From: Ascarosepion bandense | Lineage: Eukaryota; Mollusca; Cephalopoda; Sepiida; Sepiidae | DNA length: 64,000 bases | Assembly (NCBI GenBank): GCA_037127315.1 | Contig: JBBBDQ010001156.1 | Coordinates: forward strand, 3,987,501 to 4,051,500 | Direction: 5' to 3' | Shown here: positions 44,582 through 55,252 of the stretch, piece after piece | How positions within the stretch are numbered: position 1 is the first letter of the stretch | How the letters are laid out: each line of letters opens with the position of its first letter | Notes under the pieces: generated by a model | The model's database searches: none | What the model saw: only the letters and a program-made list of their open reading frames with translations | Told to the model about the DNA's origin: nothing | Position numbers and translations under genes: made by a program

Positions 44582-44984
44582 TCGTTATCTACTGTAATCC
44601 TGATTAGTCTTTTCTCTTTCTGTTAACTATTAATGTTCCTGTTACTAATTCTTTCACACCATGTAACTACTTGCGTTTTAGTGGCTTTATTGCATTTCAT
44701 AGGATGATACCGATTTTTAAAAAATTACGGATGAGAATTTTATTTTCTAGTTATTTAAAGTTCTGTTCAAAATTTCCTTTTTTTCAAACACATTTCACTT
44801 CTGTGCAAGCATAATTCATTAACACGCCGGCAGGGGTTTCCTCTGTCGTTTTACTGCATTCATATTTAATTATTTCTTTAAGTTTTTTTTTTTAATATTT
44901 CTTGAGAGCGTTTGATAAGCACACTGATTTCAAATGACCCCACAAAATAAGAAAATATATTAAAAAAAAACATTTTAAAGCAGG

Positions 44985-45176
44985 AATTTTTTAAAAATCA
45001 TTTCACCCCAAGCAAGGCATTCCACTGCCACTATTGCGCATGGGGTTATATAGGGGAAGGTAAAGAGAAAGAGTGGTTAGATATAGGAAATGTCAGAAGG
45101 AGGTTGATAGATGGGTAAGGATACCGAGGCTGAGAGTTGGGTTGATGGGAAGAGTGTTTGAAAGAATGGATGAAAG
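44985..45176 (-). mobile_element. LINE copy L3, 3' UTR and tail
   Basis: Minus strand after the stop: C/T-rich UTR, then the tail with GCGCAATAGTGGCAGTGGAA, TGCCTTGCTTGGGGTGAAAT and A/T-rich end. Same tail as at 6.0 and 24.6 kb. Confidence 0.85.
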
Positions 45177-45791
45177 TTAGTGTGTTAGGAGGTGTCTATT
45201 GACCTTACATTTAAACTCCTGGAGATTGTAGCCGCCGGGGAAGCAACCATGTGGAAGGGAATTCCACAGTCGGGAAATGCGAGAAAAGAAACTGTTAGAG
45301 TAGAAGTTGCGGTTGCATTTTATCGGTTTCACTGTAAAATAGTGGGATCTAGTTGCTAATCTAGTTTCTCGTGCAAATTCGTATCTATGGGGCAGCAGTG
45401 ATCTAAGTTCATCGGAGCAGAAGCCGTGAAAGTATTTATAGAAGAGACACAGGGAAGCAACGTCGCGCCGGTGAGAGAGAGACTGCAGGCGGTCTGCCAA
45501 GTTGGTATCGATCACATTACAGACCCTCCGCTGTACCTTGTCGAGAAGCCCGAGGAGAATAGCAGAAGCACCCGACCAGATATGGTAGCAGTATTCAATG
45601 CACGGGCGGATGGTAGATTTATAAATATGCAAGATAGATTCAGACGGAAAAAACTTCCGGGCCCTGCACAGAGAACCGACTTTCACAGCAGCGGATTTAG
45701 CAATGGATTCGATATAGTCATTCCATTTGAGGTCCGCTGTAAGTGTGAGACCAAGGAGGCGTAGTGTTTTACTCCCTGGGAGGCAAGCCTG
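45177..45791 (-). pseudogene. LINE C-terminal ORF, uninterrupted but 5'-truncated (copy L3)
   Basis: About 204 codons without a stop. They start within the post-catalytic reverse-transcriptase region (CLPGSKTLRLLGLTLTADLK), pass KWNDYIESIAKS and MEYC-like RPCIEYCYHIWSG, and end SRLWNSLPHGCFPGGYN, KCKVNRHLLTH. Homology with the 5.2 kb copy stops abruptly at about 45791, the truncation point. This is the best preserved copy of this LINE here and serves to date the frameshift in the 5.2 kb copy. There is no catalytic YADD region, so it cannot be active. Confidence 0.9.
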
Positions 45792-45829
45792 ATAATTCCT
45801 ATGCTTTACTACTTTTGTCTCATGCTATA

Positions 45830-46150
45830 CATTAAACAGAAAGTACCTCGATTTACAAAGTTTCATAAGTTTATATTGTAAGAATTACAAAAGCCCTAAC
45901 AAATACAGGTCCTCCTGACTTCTAGGGAAGATCCTGAACCTCATCTTTGGCAATGGTAGGTTAGTAAGATCTGCCAAAAATAAATGGTGAGGAGGAAAAT
46001 ATTTCCTGATATATTTATTTGTCGATGTACCACATATATTTGAATATAGCGCAAGTTTTATGATCAGATTTTTAATGCAAAAATAGGGGTCGCACTGTAC
46101 ACAGGTAATTTTGGAAGTGTTAAAAATCATGCATTTTACTGTCGTATCTT
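45830..46150 (+). repeat. Unclassified repeat Q, copy 1
   Basis: CATTAAACAGAAAGTACCTC, ACAAAGTTTCATAAGTTTAT and CATGCATTTTAC match, with many changes, 47875-48160. Part of the family (CTTCGTATCRGATATTTTA) also occurs at 48310-48505. Confidence 0.6.
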
Positions 46151-46334
46151 TATAGAAACTAGCGGAACCCGTGGAATCTCAACGGAAGGATAATTATGAT
46201 TTCCTGGAAAAATTTTACTTTGTCATACTACAAACAAATTTATTGGATAATAAAATAGCAGTAACACAGAGTGTAATTTTATTAAAATATCTATAAAATA
46301 ATGTCCATAAAAGCTACTTTACTGTAATCTTATA

Positions 46335-46790
46335 CTAACATCATAGCACGGCGTTGACCGTGCAACAAAGAAAATTTTAGTAGTAGAAGACGATGCTACT
46401 TTTTATTTTACTTATTTTGTTTTTGTTTGAAAAACTTTTTAAAAATATTTCTTTTGTTTCAAAATTACGGGAAAAAATATTCACATTTTTTGTTGACCAA
46501 ATAAATTTTTAAAAACATTTTTATCGCGTTTGACATGTGTGATTTGATTTCTGTGACGTAATTCATCAACCATCTTAGATCTTAGATGTTTTACGGAGCA
46601 AATGTAAACAATCTGCACCATTGGCCAAAAAGTACGAAAGAGAAAATTGCTGAACTTAAACTCAAAAAGTATGTGTCAACCTGGCTTCCCTGTAGATATG
46701 TGTCCCTAGAAAGTTTGAATGGCGTAGCTTAAAAAATGTAGGCGTGCATAGGGAACATCACACACAGACTCACAGATTGCCTTTTATATA
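46335..46790 (-). mobile_element. Helitron-like element, copy 5 (divergent)
   Basis: Minus strand ends with a strong hairpin GCACGG/CCGTGC, spacer and TTAG (complement of 46335-46338) followed by T. The 5' side has TATATAAAAGGCAATCTGTG, the same leader as at 16.2 kb. The CTRR is altered to TTAG. Confidence 0.5.
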
Positions 46791-47138
46791 TATATATATA
46801 TATATTAAGCGGCGTATGCACAGACCATAACCAAAATACTGTACGCTATTTTGTGAGTGATTTTTAAATAACTTTTTTTTTTATTACTGAAAAATCATGG
46901 CTCCTTTGTTCATTGTAAGCAGAAAAGACCAGCTAAGTAATGGCCAAGAGTGTAGAGGCCAAAAATTTCGTTATTAGGTCGCGGGATACGACAACAAACC
47001 TACCTATTTTTAGTATATTGTACAGTACACACACACATACACGCACACAATAAATGCTACAATCACCAGCTTAAGCTGCTACTGGTACAGTAATGCTATA
47101 GGCTTTCTCCTCCTACTCTCTCACTCTTTACTACCAAA

Positions 47139-47825
47139 GCAAAGATGAGAGAAAGGCTGAGGAGAGTAGCATTTACAGATTTTAAAAAGATAGAGGGGAA
47201 GGAAAAGCTCGTGTAGAGAGTAAGTGTGTTATCTTTCTTCAGTGCCGTAACGGACGGAGGAACTAAGTAAGGAACAAAGAGAATTATTATATGATTCTGT
47301 TCGGCAAAGGTGAGGGAAAGGCTGAGGAGAGTAGCGTTTATAGATTATAAAAAGATAGAGGGGAAGGAAAAGCTCGTGTAGAGAGTAAGTGTGTTATCTT
47401 TCTTCAGTGGTGTAACGGACGGAGGAACTAAGTAAGGAACAAACAGAATTATTATATGATTCTGTTCGGCAAAGGTGAGAGAAAGGCTGAGGAGAGTAGC
47501 GTTTATAGATTATAAAAAGATAGAGGGGAAGGAAAAGCTCGTGTAGAGAGTAAGTGTGTTATCTTTCTTCAGTGGTGTAACGGACGGAGGAACTAAGTAA
47601 GGAACAAACAGAATTATTATATGATTCTGTTCGGCAAAGGTGAGGGAAAGGCTGAGGAGAGTAGCGTTTATAGATTATAAAAAGATAGAGGGGAAGGAAA
47701 AGCTCGTGTAGAGAGTAAGTGTGTTATCTTTCTTCAGTGCCGTAACGGACGGGGGAACTAAGTAACTAAGTAAGTCACTAAGTAACTAACTAAGGAAGGA
47801 ACAAGCATAATTATTACATGATAGA
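47139..47825 (+). repeat. 165-bp tandem repeat, four copies
   Basis: Unit starts at 47139, 47304, 47469 and 47634, spacing exactly 165. Units include GAAAGGCTGAGGAGAGTAGC, GGAAAAGCTCGTGTAGAGAG, TCTTTCTTCAGTG and TTATATGATTCTGTTCGGC. Copies 2 and 3 are nearly identical. The last has a small expansion of ACTAAGTA. No stop-free frame is kept. Confidence 0.95.
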
Positions 47826-47869
47826 CATTTAAATTATGATTAACCTCTATTCTGTGCGACTTTTGCCTA

Positions 47870-48510
47870 ACCAAGTACATTAAACAGAAACTACCTAGAC
47901 TTGCAAAGTTTCATAAATGTATATTGCGACAATTAGAAAAGCCTGTAAAAAATTCAGGTCCTTCTTTAAATCTTCGTATCGGATATTTTACGGTAAGAGG
48001 TTTTATCTTATCATTTTTGGTCGGCTTCGCACAAAAAAGAATAAAGACCAATTATAAAAAACTATTAAACATGTACAGCATGATGCCCAGTGTTGCAATA
48101 TTTGGCTTCTGTACACACAGGTAAGATTTTTATGGCGGAGTTAAAATTCATGCATTTTTCGTGATCGTAATCTACCATGTTGGCCAACATTCTCACTCTA
48201 CCTTTGGCTAACTTTAACTGGTAAGCTCTTTCAGCATACCTCTAATAGTCTAGATTATTTATAAATAATAAAGGAGTTAACGTAGTCAAGAATGATTGAT
48301 AACAAAAGTAGGGTATCTAAATCTTCGTATCAGATATTTTAGGGTTTGTGATTTTATCTCAAAATTTTTGGTAGCTTCGTACAAAAAGGAATGATGATCC
48401 TTTATTCGCAATAAAATATAACCAGGATGCCGCTCAGTACTACAATATTTGACTACGCTCTGTCTACTAGAATTGCTCTGAAGCTGAGGTCGCATTATAC
48501 ACGAGATATA
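47870..48510 (+). repeat. Unclassified repeat Q, copies 2 and 3
   Basis: 47875-48160 and 48310-48505 share CTTCGTATC, GATATTTTA, TTTTATCT, TTTTTGGT and GCTTCGTACAAAAAGGAAT words. Both relate to the copy at 45.83 kb. The meaning is unclear. Confidence 0.55.
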
Positions 48511-48892
48511 TGCAAAAAATCATGTTTTTCACAAACGAATCCAAAGAACCCTCTATACATAAAATCGGTATACACCCCAGTGCCGTTAGAGAAGTTCAAT
48601 ATTTAATAAAAACCAGATATGCAAATAAAATCATTTCTACAAATACAAGAAAAAACGGAAATGTCTTTGGGCAGCACCATACATCTGAAGGCAAATTGGA
48701 CCACACTGCATATAATAATTCTTACGTTATATTTTCATGTTACAAAAAAAAGCAACAGACCAAATAAACTTAAAAGGAAATTGAGATTTACGAACGATTT
48801 TTAAAATGCTGAGACTGATTTTCATCAGTATGAAAATGGCTAAACTGTTTTTTGGCAGTTAGATCTTGCTTGATTCCAGGGCATTTTTATGC

Positions 48893-49625
48893 TGTAAATC
48901 AAGTACGCAAATGATACAGTGCTGATAGCAGACACGGAAAGGAAACTACAAGACCTCCGACAGAAAGTAGCTGAAGAGAGTGACAAGACTACAAATAAAC
49001 TGCAAAAAAACAGAATGCATGGTCATCAGCAAAAAGAACAGCCGAAAATTCCAAATACAGGTTGGGGATACTAAAATCAAGCAGGTACAAACATTTGAAA
49101 TCCTAAGAAGAGAAGAGAAGACGGAATGTGCAACACAAAGATCCGAAAGCGAATTGCCATGGCGAAGGACGCATTCCAGAAGTTGAATAGAGTATTAAGA
49201 GACAGGAAAATTTCTGTAGAAACAAAGAAAAGAGTACTAGATTGCTGTGGTGTCAGTTCTTCAGTATGGCAGTGAATGCTGGACAATATCATCAAATATT
49301 AAGAAAGAACTTGAAGCAATTGAAATATGGTTCTACAACAGGATGCTGCGAATATCATGGACCGAGCAATGAAAAGGTTTTTGAAAGGATGCAAACAAAA
49401 AGGAAATTAAGACTGAGTATCAGGAAGAGAGACAACTAAAATTCCTGGAACATGCAATAAGGAAGGAGGGCTTGGAGAACCTGATACTAACAGGCCAGAT
49501 AGAGGGAAAAAGAGATATGGGAAACTAGCGGATAACATAACCCTACCACAGGGATAGGGAGACGTGGAAAGCCATGATCGTCTATGTCCTGGAAGAACAA
49601 GGCACAGAGAAGAAGAAATCACAAT
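48893..49625 (+). pseudogene. RTE-type LINE, second half of ORF to terminus
   Basis: Starts at the catalytic box, here YANDTVLIADTE (aspartate to asparagine at about 48910). It then reads RLQINCKKTECMVISKK and QIQVGDTKIKQVQTFE, and in other frames KRIAMAKDAFQKLN, KISVETKKRVLD, KRKLRLSIRK and FLEHAIRKEGLENLILTG. It ends near DVESHDRLCPGRTRHREEEI-type sequence at 49560-49620. At least four frameshifts. This is the classical RTE/BovB order of blocks. The T-rich stretch after 49630 may be unrelated. Confidence 0.88.
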
Positions 49626-49736
49626 TATCCTGTTTTTTGTTTTGTTTATTTTTTTTATGTTTTTTTTTTTTTTGGTTATTTAGTACTTATTATTTCTTAT
49701 ATTAAAAAGAAAGTTAAATTCAGATTTCAGCATTAT

Positions 49737-50345
49737 CATAATAATCATCATGTCTCATGACTGGGTGTGATCATAGTGACGCCGAACAACTGGTCACTTC
49801 ACCAACCTCCATATGTCTACAAAGGTATTTATGTCTTAGTCAACAATAGACCTGGTAAACGACATCACTCTCCAGGTCAATATCCTTAAATTTGAAAGCT
49901 TGCCTTAGTGAAAGATATGTATATATAATCATCGTCTTTTCTCATGACTGGGTGTGGTCATAGGATCGTTGCACAGTTAGTCACCTCCCTAGAATCCTCT
50001 ATATATCTACATAGGTGCTCATTTACGCGTAGAGTGTCTTGGGCAAAATATACCTAGCGAGACCTCTCACTCTCTAGGTCAGACCACAACCGACATCCTC
50101 TGACTTAAAGAATCACCTTAATAACAAAAATATTTATATCATCATCATCATCATCATCATCCTTGACTGGGTGTGGTCATACGGTCGTTGCACTGCTGAT
50201 CACCTCACCAGCTATCTCCATTTATCTTGGTAGCTATTTATTTATGTGTAGACAGGCTTGGATAATATATACCTGACGGAGCCCATCCTTCTCCAGATTA
50301 AACCACATCTGAGATCATCAGACTTGAAAGCTGGCTTTAGTATCG
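49737..50345 (+). repeat. Three diverged tandem copies of repeat S
   Basis: Copies at about 49737-49925, 49930-50125 and 50146-50345. Each starts with ATCATCAT-type sequence and TGACTGGGTGTGGTCAT, then GTTGCACNGTTNGTCACCTC, and ends with ACCACANCNGANATC and a CTTTAGT/CCTTA word. They match the 41.2-41.7 kb copy. Confidence 0.75.
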
Positions 50346-51140
50346 GACACGTGGCCGTTGATGCTATCCAAGGAAAGATTCCGCTCTAGATGTTGACTTT
50401 AAACTCTTTAAACAGCAATGACGTGACGATGCTCATTTACCGAAGCTAAATGCACAGAACAAGAGCTAAATCCAGCCACGAAAAGCCAAATTGGTAACTC
50501 TGGTTATTACTGGAGTACAAAAATCGAAATACCCACGCCTTGATTTGAACCTTCGTCCGTTCAAATAAGACAAGGTTCTCCAGGTTACATAACAATGTCC
50601 ACAAAATGATGTAAATAGAAGTTTTAATTTATTTAAGCTAAATAAAAAAAGCAAATATTTTGGCGTAAGTTCCTTAAAAAACAAGAAATTTTAAATAAAA
50701 TTTATTTCTTAAAAACATTTCTTTCAATTTGGGGATAAAGTATCGGGAGGATTACTGATAAGAAGATAATTTGATTTAGTATTGAGTTAACTTTAAATTG
50801 GATTAGTGTTAAACGAGAACTAATTCCGAGAGGCCTTGGAAGTGCTGGATAATAGGCGTGAGGATCGGTTTTCAATTAGGAGACGTAGAATGTTCCAATG
50901 TGGTTTATGTTAATGTTGAAGAAATGGAATCGTTCAAAGCAGATGAAAACGGCGGATGGCTATTGTGGGAAAAAAAGCAACGAAAGAAAGAAAGGAAAAA
51001 TCATCTTTGCTGTGAAAAAAAAATGATAATAAGCAACGAAAAGTCCACTTGTGAGAAATGAATGAAAAAGATAGAAAGTAACAGACAGAGGAAATGAATG
51101 AAGGAAAAAGTGAAAGACACAAAAACACACACACGGGGAC

Positions 51141-51146
51141 ACACAC

Positions 51147-51198
<52 letters not shown>

Positions 51199-51319
51199 AG
51201 ACAAGTTTTGGTTCTTTTTAAACATTTCAAACATTAACAATTTTACTGTCTCCGTTAGGTGTTAGATTCTTTTGGTATCTATAATTATTTTTCATTTGTT
51301 TATTTTTTACTCAAATTTG

Positions 51320-51374
<55 letters not shown>

Positions 51375-51380
51375 AGTTAC

Positions 51381-51412
<32 letters not shown>
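51141..51412 (+). repeat. (TA)n, (GT)n and (TA)n microsatellites
   Basis: TA at 51152-51196, GT at 51334-51372, TA at 51384-51412. Confidence 0.95.
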
Positions 51413-51416
<4 letters not shown>

Positions 51417-51759
51417 GAAATTGAGGTTACAAAAAACAAAGAAAAATAATTGTACATACTAAAATAGATGTTTTTTTTATTTTTCAGTTACACTATCGCA
51501 TATCTAAAGTTATCAAAAAAAAAAACGACGCGAAAATGTATTGTCGATGAAATATACATGAAAATTCAAAGAAACTTTCAAGTTTTTTTTTTGTCTGCTG
51601 GTAACGAAATGCTAATCTGGGGAATTGACATATCTTTTTCTACATGACTAGTTATTTGAACTTATACTAAGTATATACTTAATATATATGTGTTCTTCTA
51701 TCTCCCACCCACCCCATTCTTTGTAAGGGCCGTTAGCAACCGGTAGGAAAAAAAATTAA

Positions 51760-52084
51760 ACCTACAAAGGACAGAAGAACTCATAAGGAGTCAACGGCCA
51801 GCTAACTAGAGGTTGTGTCTCAAGAAATCACCGTGGAGAAGGCAACGGAATACCACTCCACTATTTATCCCGCGTAGAATCATGGTTTTTCATAAATATA
51901 TGAAACTTAATGGCGTGTAGGGGAGGGGGTAATTCCAAAGGAAGCAATTCCCCGACATGGGCAACAGGTGTCACCTGACCGTCATCCGGCACCTGTTGGC
52001 ACCAACGGCGTAAACTTTTTTCAAAGTTTCCCCTCGTTTGGGAAGACACGACATAAGCAACAGGTGTCTATGGACCGTTACTCT
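51760..52084 (+). mobile_element. Probable RTE 5' UTR
   Basis: GGAGAAGGCAACGGAATACC, ACTCCACTATTTATCCCGCG and AATCATGG precede the endonuclease ORF. I recall a similar leader (gaggcaacggcaaaccactcc) in RTE/BovB elements. Start is uncertain. Confidence 0.5.
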
Positions 52085-53620
52085 GCAACTGTGCGCAACA
52101 AAGAAAGAATTACCTTGAAGACATGGAACGTCAGGACGCTCAACAAGTGTGGTCAACTCTAGAAAGTCAATCAGATGATGAATATACTGAACATCAATAT
52201 TCTGGGAATATGCGAAACTAGATGGCCAAACAATAGAGACTTCAGTAGCGAAAACCACAGGATAATATAGGCAGAAGGCAAAATAACGAAAAAGGAGTCG
52301 GTTTAACCCATTTTAACCCAGCCTCTTCATTTGAGGACAGCATAAAAAATTGTAAAAAAATAATGGGTATAAATCATTATATAAAACCATTATTATATAT
52401 AATAGTGAGGACATATTGATTCATTAATAAAATTACCTTCCATATATTGCCCTTTTGGAAGAAAAATTCTTGTGATTTGTAAATGAATTTAATGTTCTAA
52501 AACCTGAGGACACTGGGTTGAAATGGGTTAATACTGGACAAACAAATGAAGAAATGCGTTCTGGGATACTTCCAATTTGCTGAAAGAGTTCTCCTGGTGA
52601 AACTGAAAGAGAGACCGTTCAACATAGAAATTGTAGTCGTCTATGCACCAACAACGCCATAAGGAAGAAATGGCATTTTTTTACTCCACTCTTAACAACG
52701 CCAAGGCCAAATGTAAAAGCCAAGAAATTAGGGTCATCATGGAAGATTTGAATGCCAAAGAAGGCTAGGAGAGCGAAGGTGAGAAAAGTGGCAACTTTGG
52801 ATTAGGAATCCGCAAAGAACGAGGAGAAAAATGGGTCCAATGGTGCACAGCAAATGACCAGGTAATAACTAACACCTGGTTTCAAGAACACGCACGACGT
52901 CTGTGGACATGGAGAAACACAGGTCGCGTCACGAGAAATCAAATAGACTACATAACCATAAACAGGAGATTCAGAAATGCAGTTGTTCAATGCAAAACCT
53001 ATCCAGGCGCGGACTGTGGAAGCGACCACGTCCGAGTCATCTGCAAACTAAGGGTGAAACTCTCAAGATTGAAGAAGCCTAGTGCAGCACAAAGACTGCA
53101 ATACACCACGCTCGTGAATGACATTAACTTGCAGAAAGAATACACTAACAGCAGGAAAAACAAATACGAAGAACAAATTGGAAAAGGAAACTCGAAATAG
53201 GACTCACTAAAGGAAACGCTAGTGACATCAGCAAAAACATTGCCCCCAAAATAAACCAGACGCAGAAGAAAAAACGAGTGGATGACTGAAGAGATTCTGG
53301 ACATGATGCAAAGGAGACATAAAATGATGCCAAGACATAGAATGGAATACAGGAAACTACACAAGGAAATAAGGAGCAAATGCAAACAAGCCAAAGAGGA
53401 ATGGTTCAATGACAAATGTGCAGAAGTAGAGAGATTGAGCAGGACTAATAAAGTAGACATGTATAAAGAAATAAAAGAACTGGCAGTACAAAAAACTTGC
53501 TCCTCAACAAGATGTATAAAATCCAAGGATGGAACGATTATATTGGAAAAAGAGAGAATACTCGAAAATTTTTAAAAACTGTACACAATTGGCTAGCCAC
53601 GTGTGGAAATTGAAATCAAA
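52085..53620 (+). pseudogene. RTE-type LINE, endonuclease half
   Basis: Apurinic-type endonuclease domain. TWNVRTLNKCGQL (about 52117), LGICETRW with the catalytic glutamate (52203-52226), VVYAPTTP (about 52640), a DLNAKEG block where MGDLNAK is usual, QIDYITI (52938-52960) and GADCGSDH (53012-53035). The linker follows at 53282-53574 (EEILDMMQRRHK, AKEEWFND). One in-frame TAG after GQL, TAG for Tyr after NHRII and further indels disable it. It is broken by a 229-bp element at 52303-52531. The reverse transcriptase half is missing, with truncation at about 53620. Confidence 0.9.
52303..52531. mobile_element. piggyBac-like MITE P3
   Basis: 229 bases including TTAA at both ends. Termini TTAACCCATTTTAACCCAG and, inverted, TTAACCCATTTCAACCCAG differ at one base. 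Joining flanks across one TTAA restores the endonuclease reading GVGLILDKQMKK, proof of a precise TTAA insertion. No coding capacity. Confidence 0.88.
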
Positions 53621-53939
53621 ATATGGAAAAGACCCACGTGAAGTATAGTGAAAACAGCCAACAGCGGCAAAATATGTAGACTGTGTCAGGAAGAAAAGTT
53701 AGTGATTATGCTATTCCCAAACAAAAACGAACTATTGAATGAAAGAACAGAAATTATGACTAAGTGTAACCATACTAAAAAAATACCTATTAGGTTCTTA
53801 CAACCATGGATGGAATCGTTATAATTGCTTGTAAATTTAAAAATTGCACGTTCAAAAATTCCCCGTCAAGTGAACGTTCAAAAAAAATCACAGTTACGTG
53901 AGCGTTCGTAAAAAAATGGTAAATGGTAAAATCAGTTAT

Positions 53940-53990
53940 TGCACATCGCCTGAAGACACCATATGGTAGAAACCTAGGTTGCGTAATAAC
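53940..53990 (+). ncRNA. Hammerhead-like fold, family C, single copy
   Basis: ATCGC, core CTGAAGA, stem II ACC/GGT with loop ATAT, GAAA, stem III palindrome ACCTAGGT, cleavage triplet GTT, stem I GCG pairing CGC. The stem II closing pair is C-A. The same sequence with small changes forms the palindrome at 57.45 kb. CTGAAGA-type hammerheads are known from Penelope-like elements. Confidence 0.55.
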
Positions 53991-54054
53991 TCGCTTAAAA
54001 TCAAAAAATACATATATATATAAACATATGTCATGTCTTTGTGTGACAAAGCTA

Positions 54055-54076
54055 TATATATATATATATATATATA
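54055..54076 (+). repeat. (TA)n microsatellite
   Basis: Short TA run after the family C element, then a GTGTGCGTGTGGGGGGG stretch. Confidence 0.9.
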
Positions 54077-54650
54077 TACGTGTGTGCGTGTGGGGGGGGT
54101 GGATAGGATATAGAACTCTATATGTCAAACTAATTGTATGTAACTGAATGTCAAAAGAAAAAATAAGCTGTTATTCGTTTTCTCCTTCGGAAGTATTTCT
54201 TCAGACTAATAAACTTCATGCAGTATTAATTAAAATTAAATTAAATTATTAAGGTAGGAATGTATAGAATGTGCGCTAATTTTATAGTCTACTACGGCAA
54301 GTTTAGCTCCCAATTTAGACAACACACCTGTATTTCTAACAGAAATACGCCTATTAAAATGCGGGAAATTTCAAAATAGCGAGGCAAACACAATCAAAAG
54401 GTGAAAAGAAGGGAAATAAGGTTATCTAGGTTGTGCATCGAGATAAAAGAATGCCAAAAATTAAAATATTTAAATTTTAAAATTACCGTATATGTGTCTG
54501 TATGGATGTATTAAGTGTCTTTAAGCTGCAAGAATTAATCGAAACAAGTTTTGTTAAATTCAAACGATAAGTTATGCCGATTTAATCTTCATTATATTTT
54601 TCCAGTTCCTAATATGATATTTCATTTCATATGTTATCATTTATTTATAC

Positions 54651-54659
<9 letters not shown>

Positions 54660-54684
<25 letters not shown>

Positions 54685-54770
54685 TTAGAAATTATAACAT
54701 AAATATGTAATATCACTACAAAAGTAGCTAATTTGTTTCGACACCACGTGTGTCTTATCAAGTCATCTTG
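54660..54770 (-). repeat. (GT)n and hammerhead-like Penelope motif (weak)
   Basis: GT run at 54661-54685. The minus strand at 54731-54770 reads CTTGATAA, perfect stem GACAC/GTGTC, CGAAACAAATTAG. The stem is strong, but the core box departs from CTGANGA. Confidence 0.35.
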
Positions 54771-54896
54771 AAAAATAGCTACTTATGTTATAATTCTTAT
54801 GTTATAATTCCTAAATAAATATTATTTGCTCTACTTTGTATTGAACAATTATTTAAAAATACATTTTTTTGCACACGGAATATTATTTTATCCATA

Positions 54897-54939
<43 letters not shown>

Positions 54940-54941
<2 letters not shown>

Positions 54942-55196
54942 CATCCGTAGACAGGGTTAGACATCCGATTGCTTTTTTACCCGATCGAATTGGCGTCAGT
55001 TGGTGATTCTACCTCAGAGCTATGGGCGCTCGGTAGAAGGAGCTAAACTTTTAGCGTGTAATATTCATACGCCAGTAGTCAGGGTGTTCTAATTCATTAA
55101 TGAATGAATGATGCGTAGCTGCTAGAGTAGGTACTGTTTTTTTCAAAGTCTACCAGTCTTCCAGAGTGCTCAATCAGGGTGTGAGAGCCTAAATAG

Positions 55197-55197
<1 letters not shown>
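54940..55197 (-). mobile_element. Hammerhead SINE family A with ribozyme core deleted (A7)
   Basis: The upstream block, the A box (complement of TCTACCTCAGAGCTATGG) and a shortened B-box region are present. At the 3' end the 32 bases holding the core, stem II and GAAA are missing, joining stem I sequence GGTTAG directly to the stem III remnant (GACAG) at 54950-54956. (TA)n on both sides. Confidence 0.78.

Positions 55198-55250
<53 letters not shown>

Positions 55251-55252
<2 letters not shown>

Larger units (their letters stand above)
41985..44610 (+). pseudogene. LINE (copy L4) with nested insertions
   Basis: The reverse transcriptase catalytic region lies at 41990-42177 (FINDLPVYISS, then SCLNSQADK, with the YADD box degraded). 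It resumes at 43144-43565 (LKWKNYIVSIARLAAKRFGS, RPCLEYCCYIWSGVPS, HRRKVASLC) and ends at 44178-44313 (FFSCISR, then KCNVN). Insertions at 42178-43146, 43566-44177 and 44314-44581 break it. Joining flanks across the last TTAA restores KCNVNRYLL and a stop at about 44598, matching the C-terminus of the other copies. Coding is also broken by small indels and stops. Confidence 0.8.

Noticed and set aside
45426..45764. 112-residue plus-strand frame
   Set aside because: Antisense shadow of the LINE C-terminal ORF on the minus strand.
47139..47825. CRISPR array
   Set aside because: Repeats are contiguous 165-bp units without unique spacers, in a eukaryotic context.
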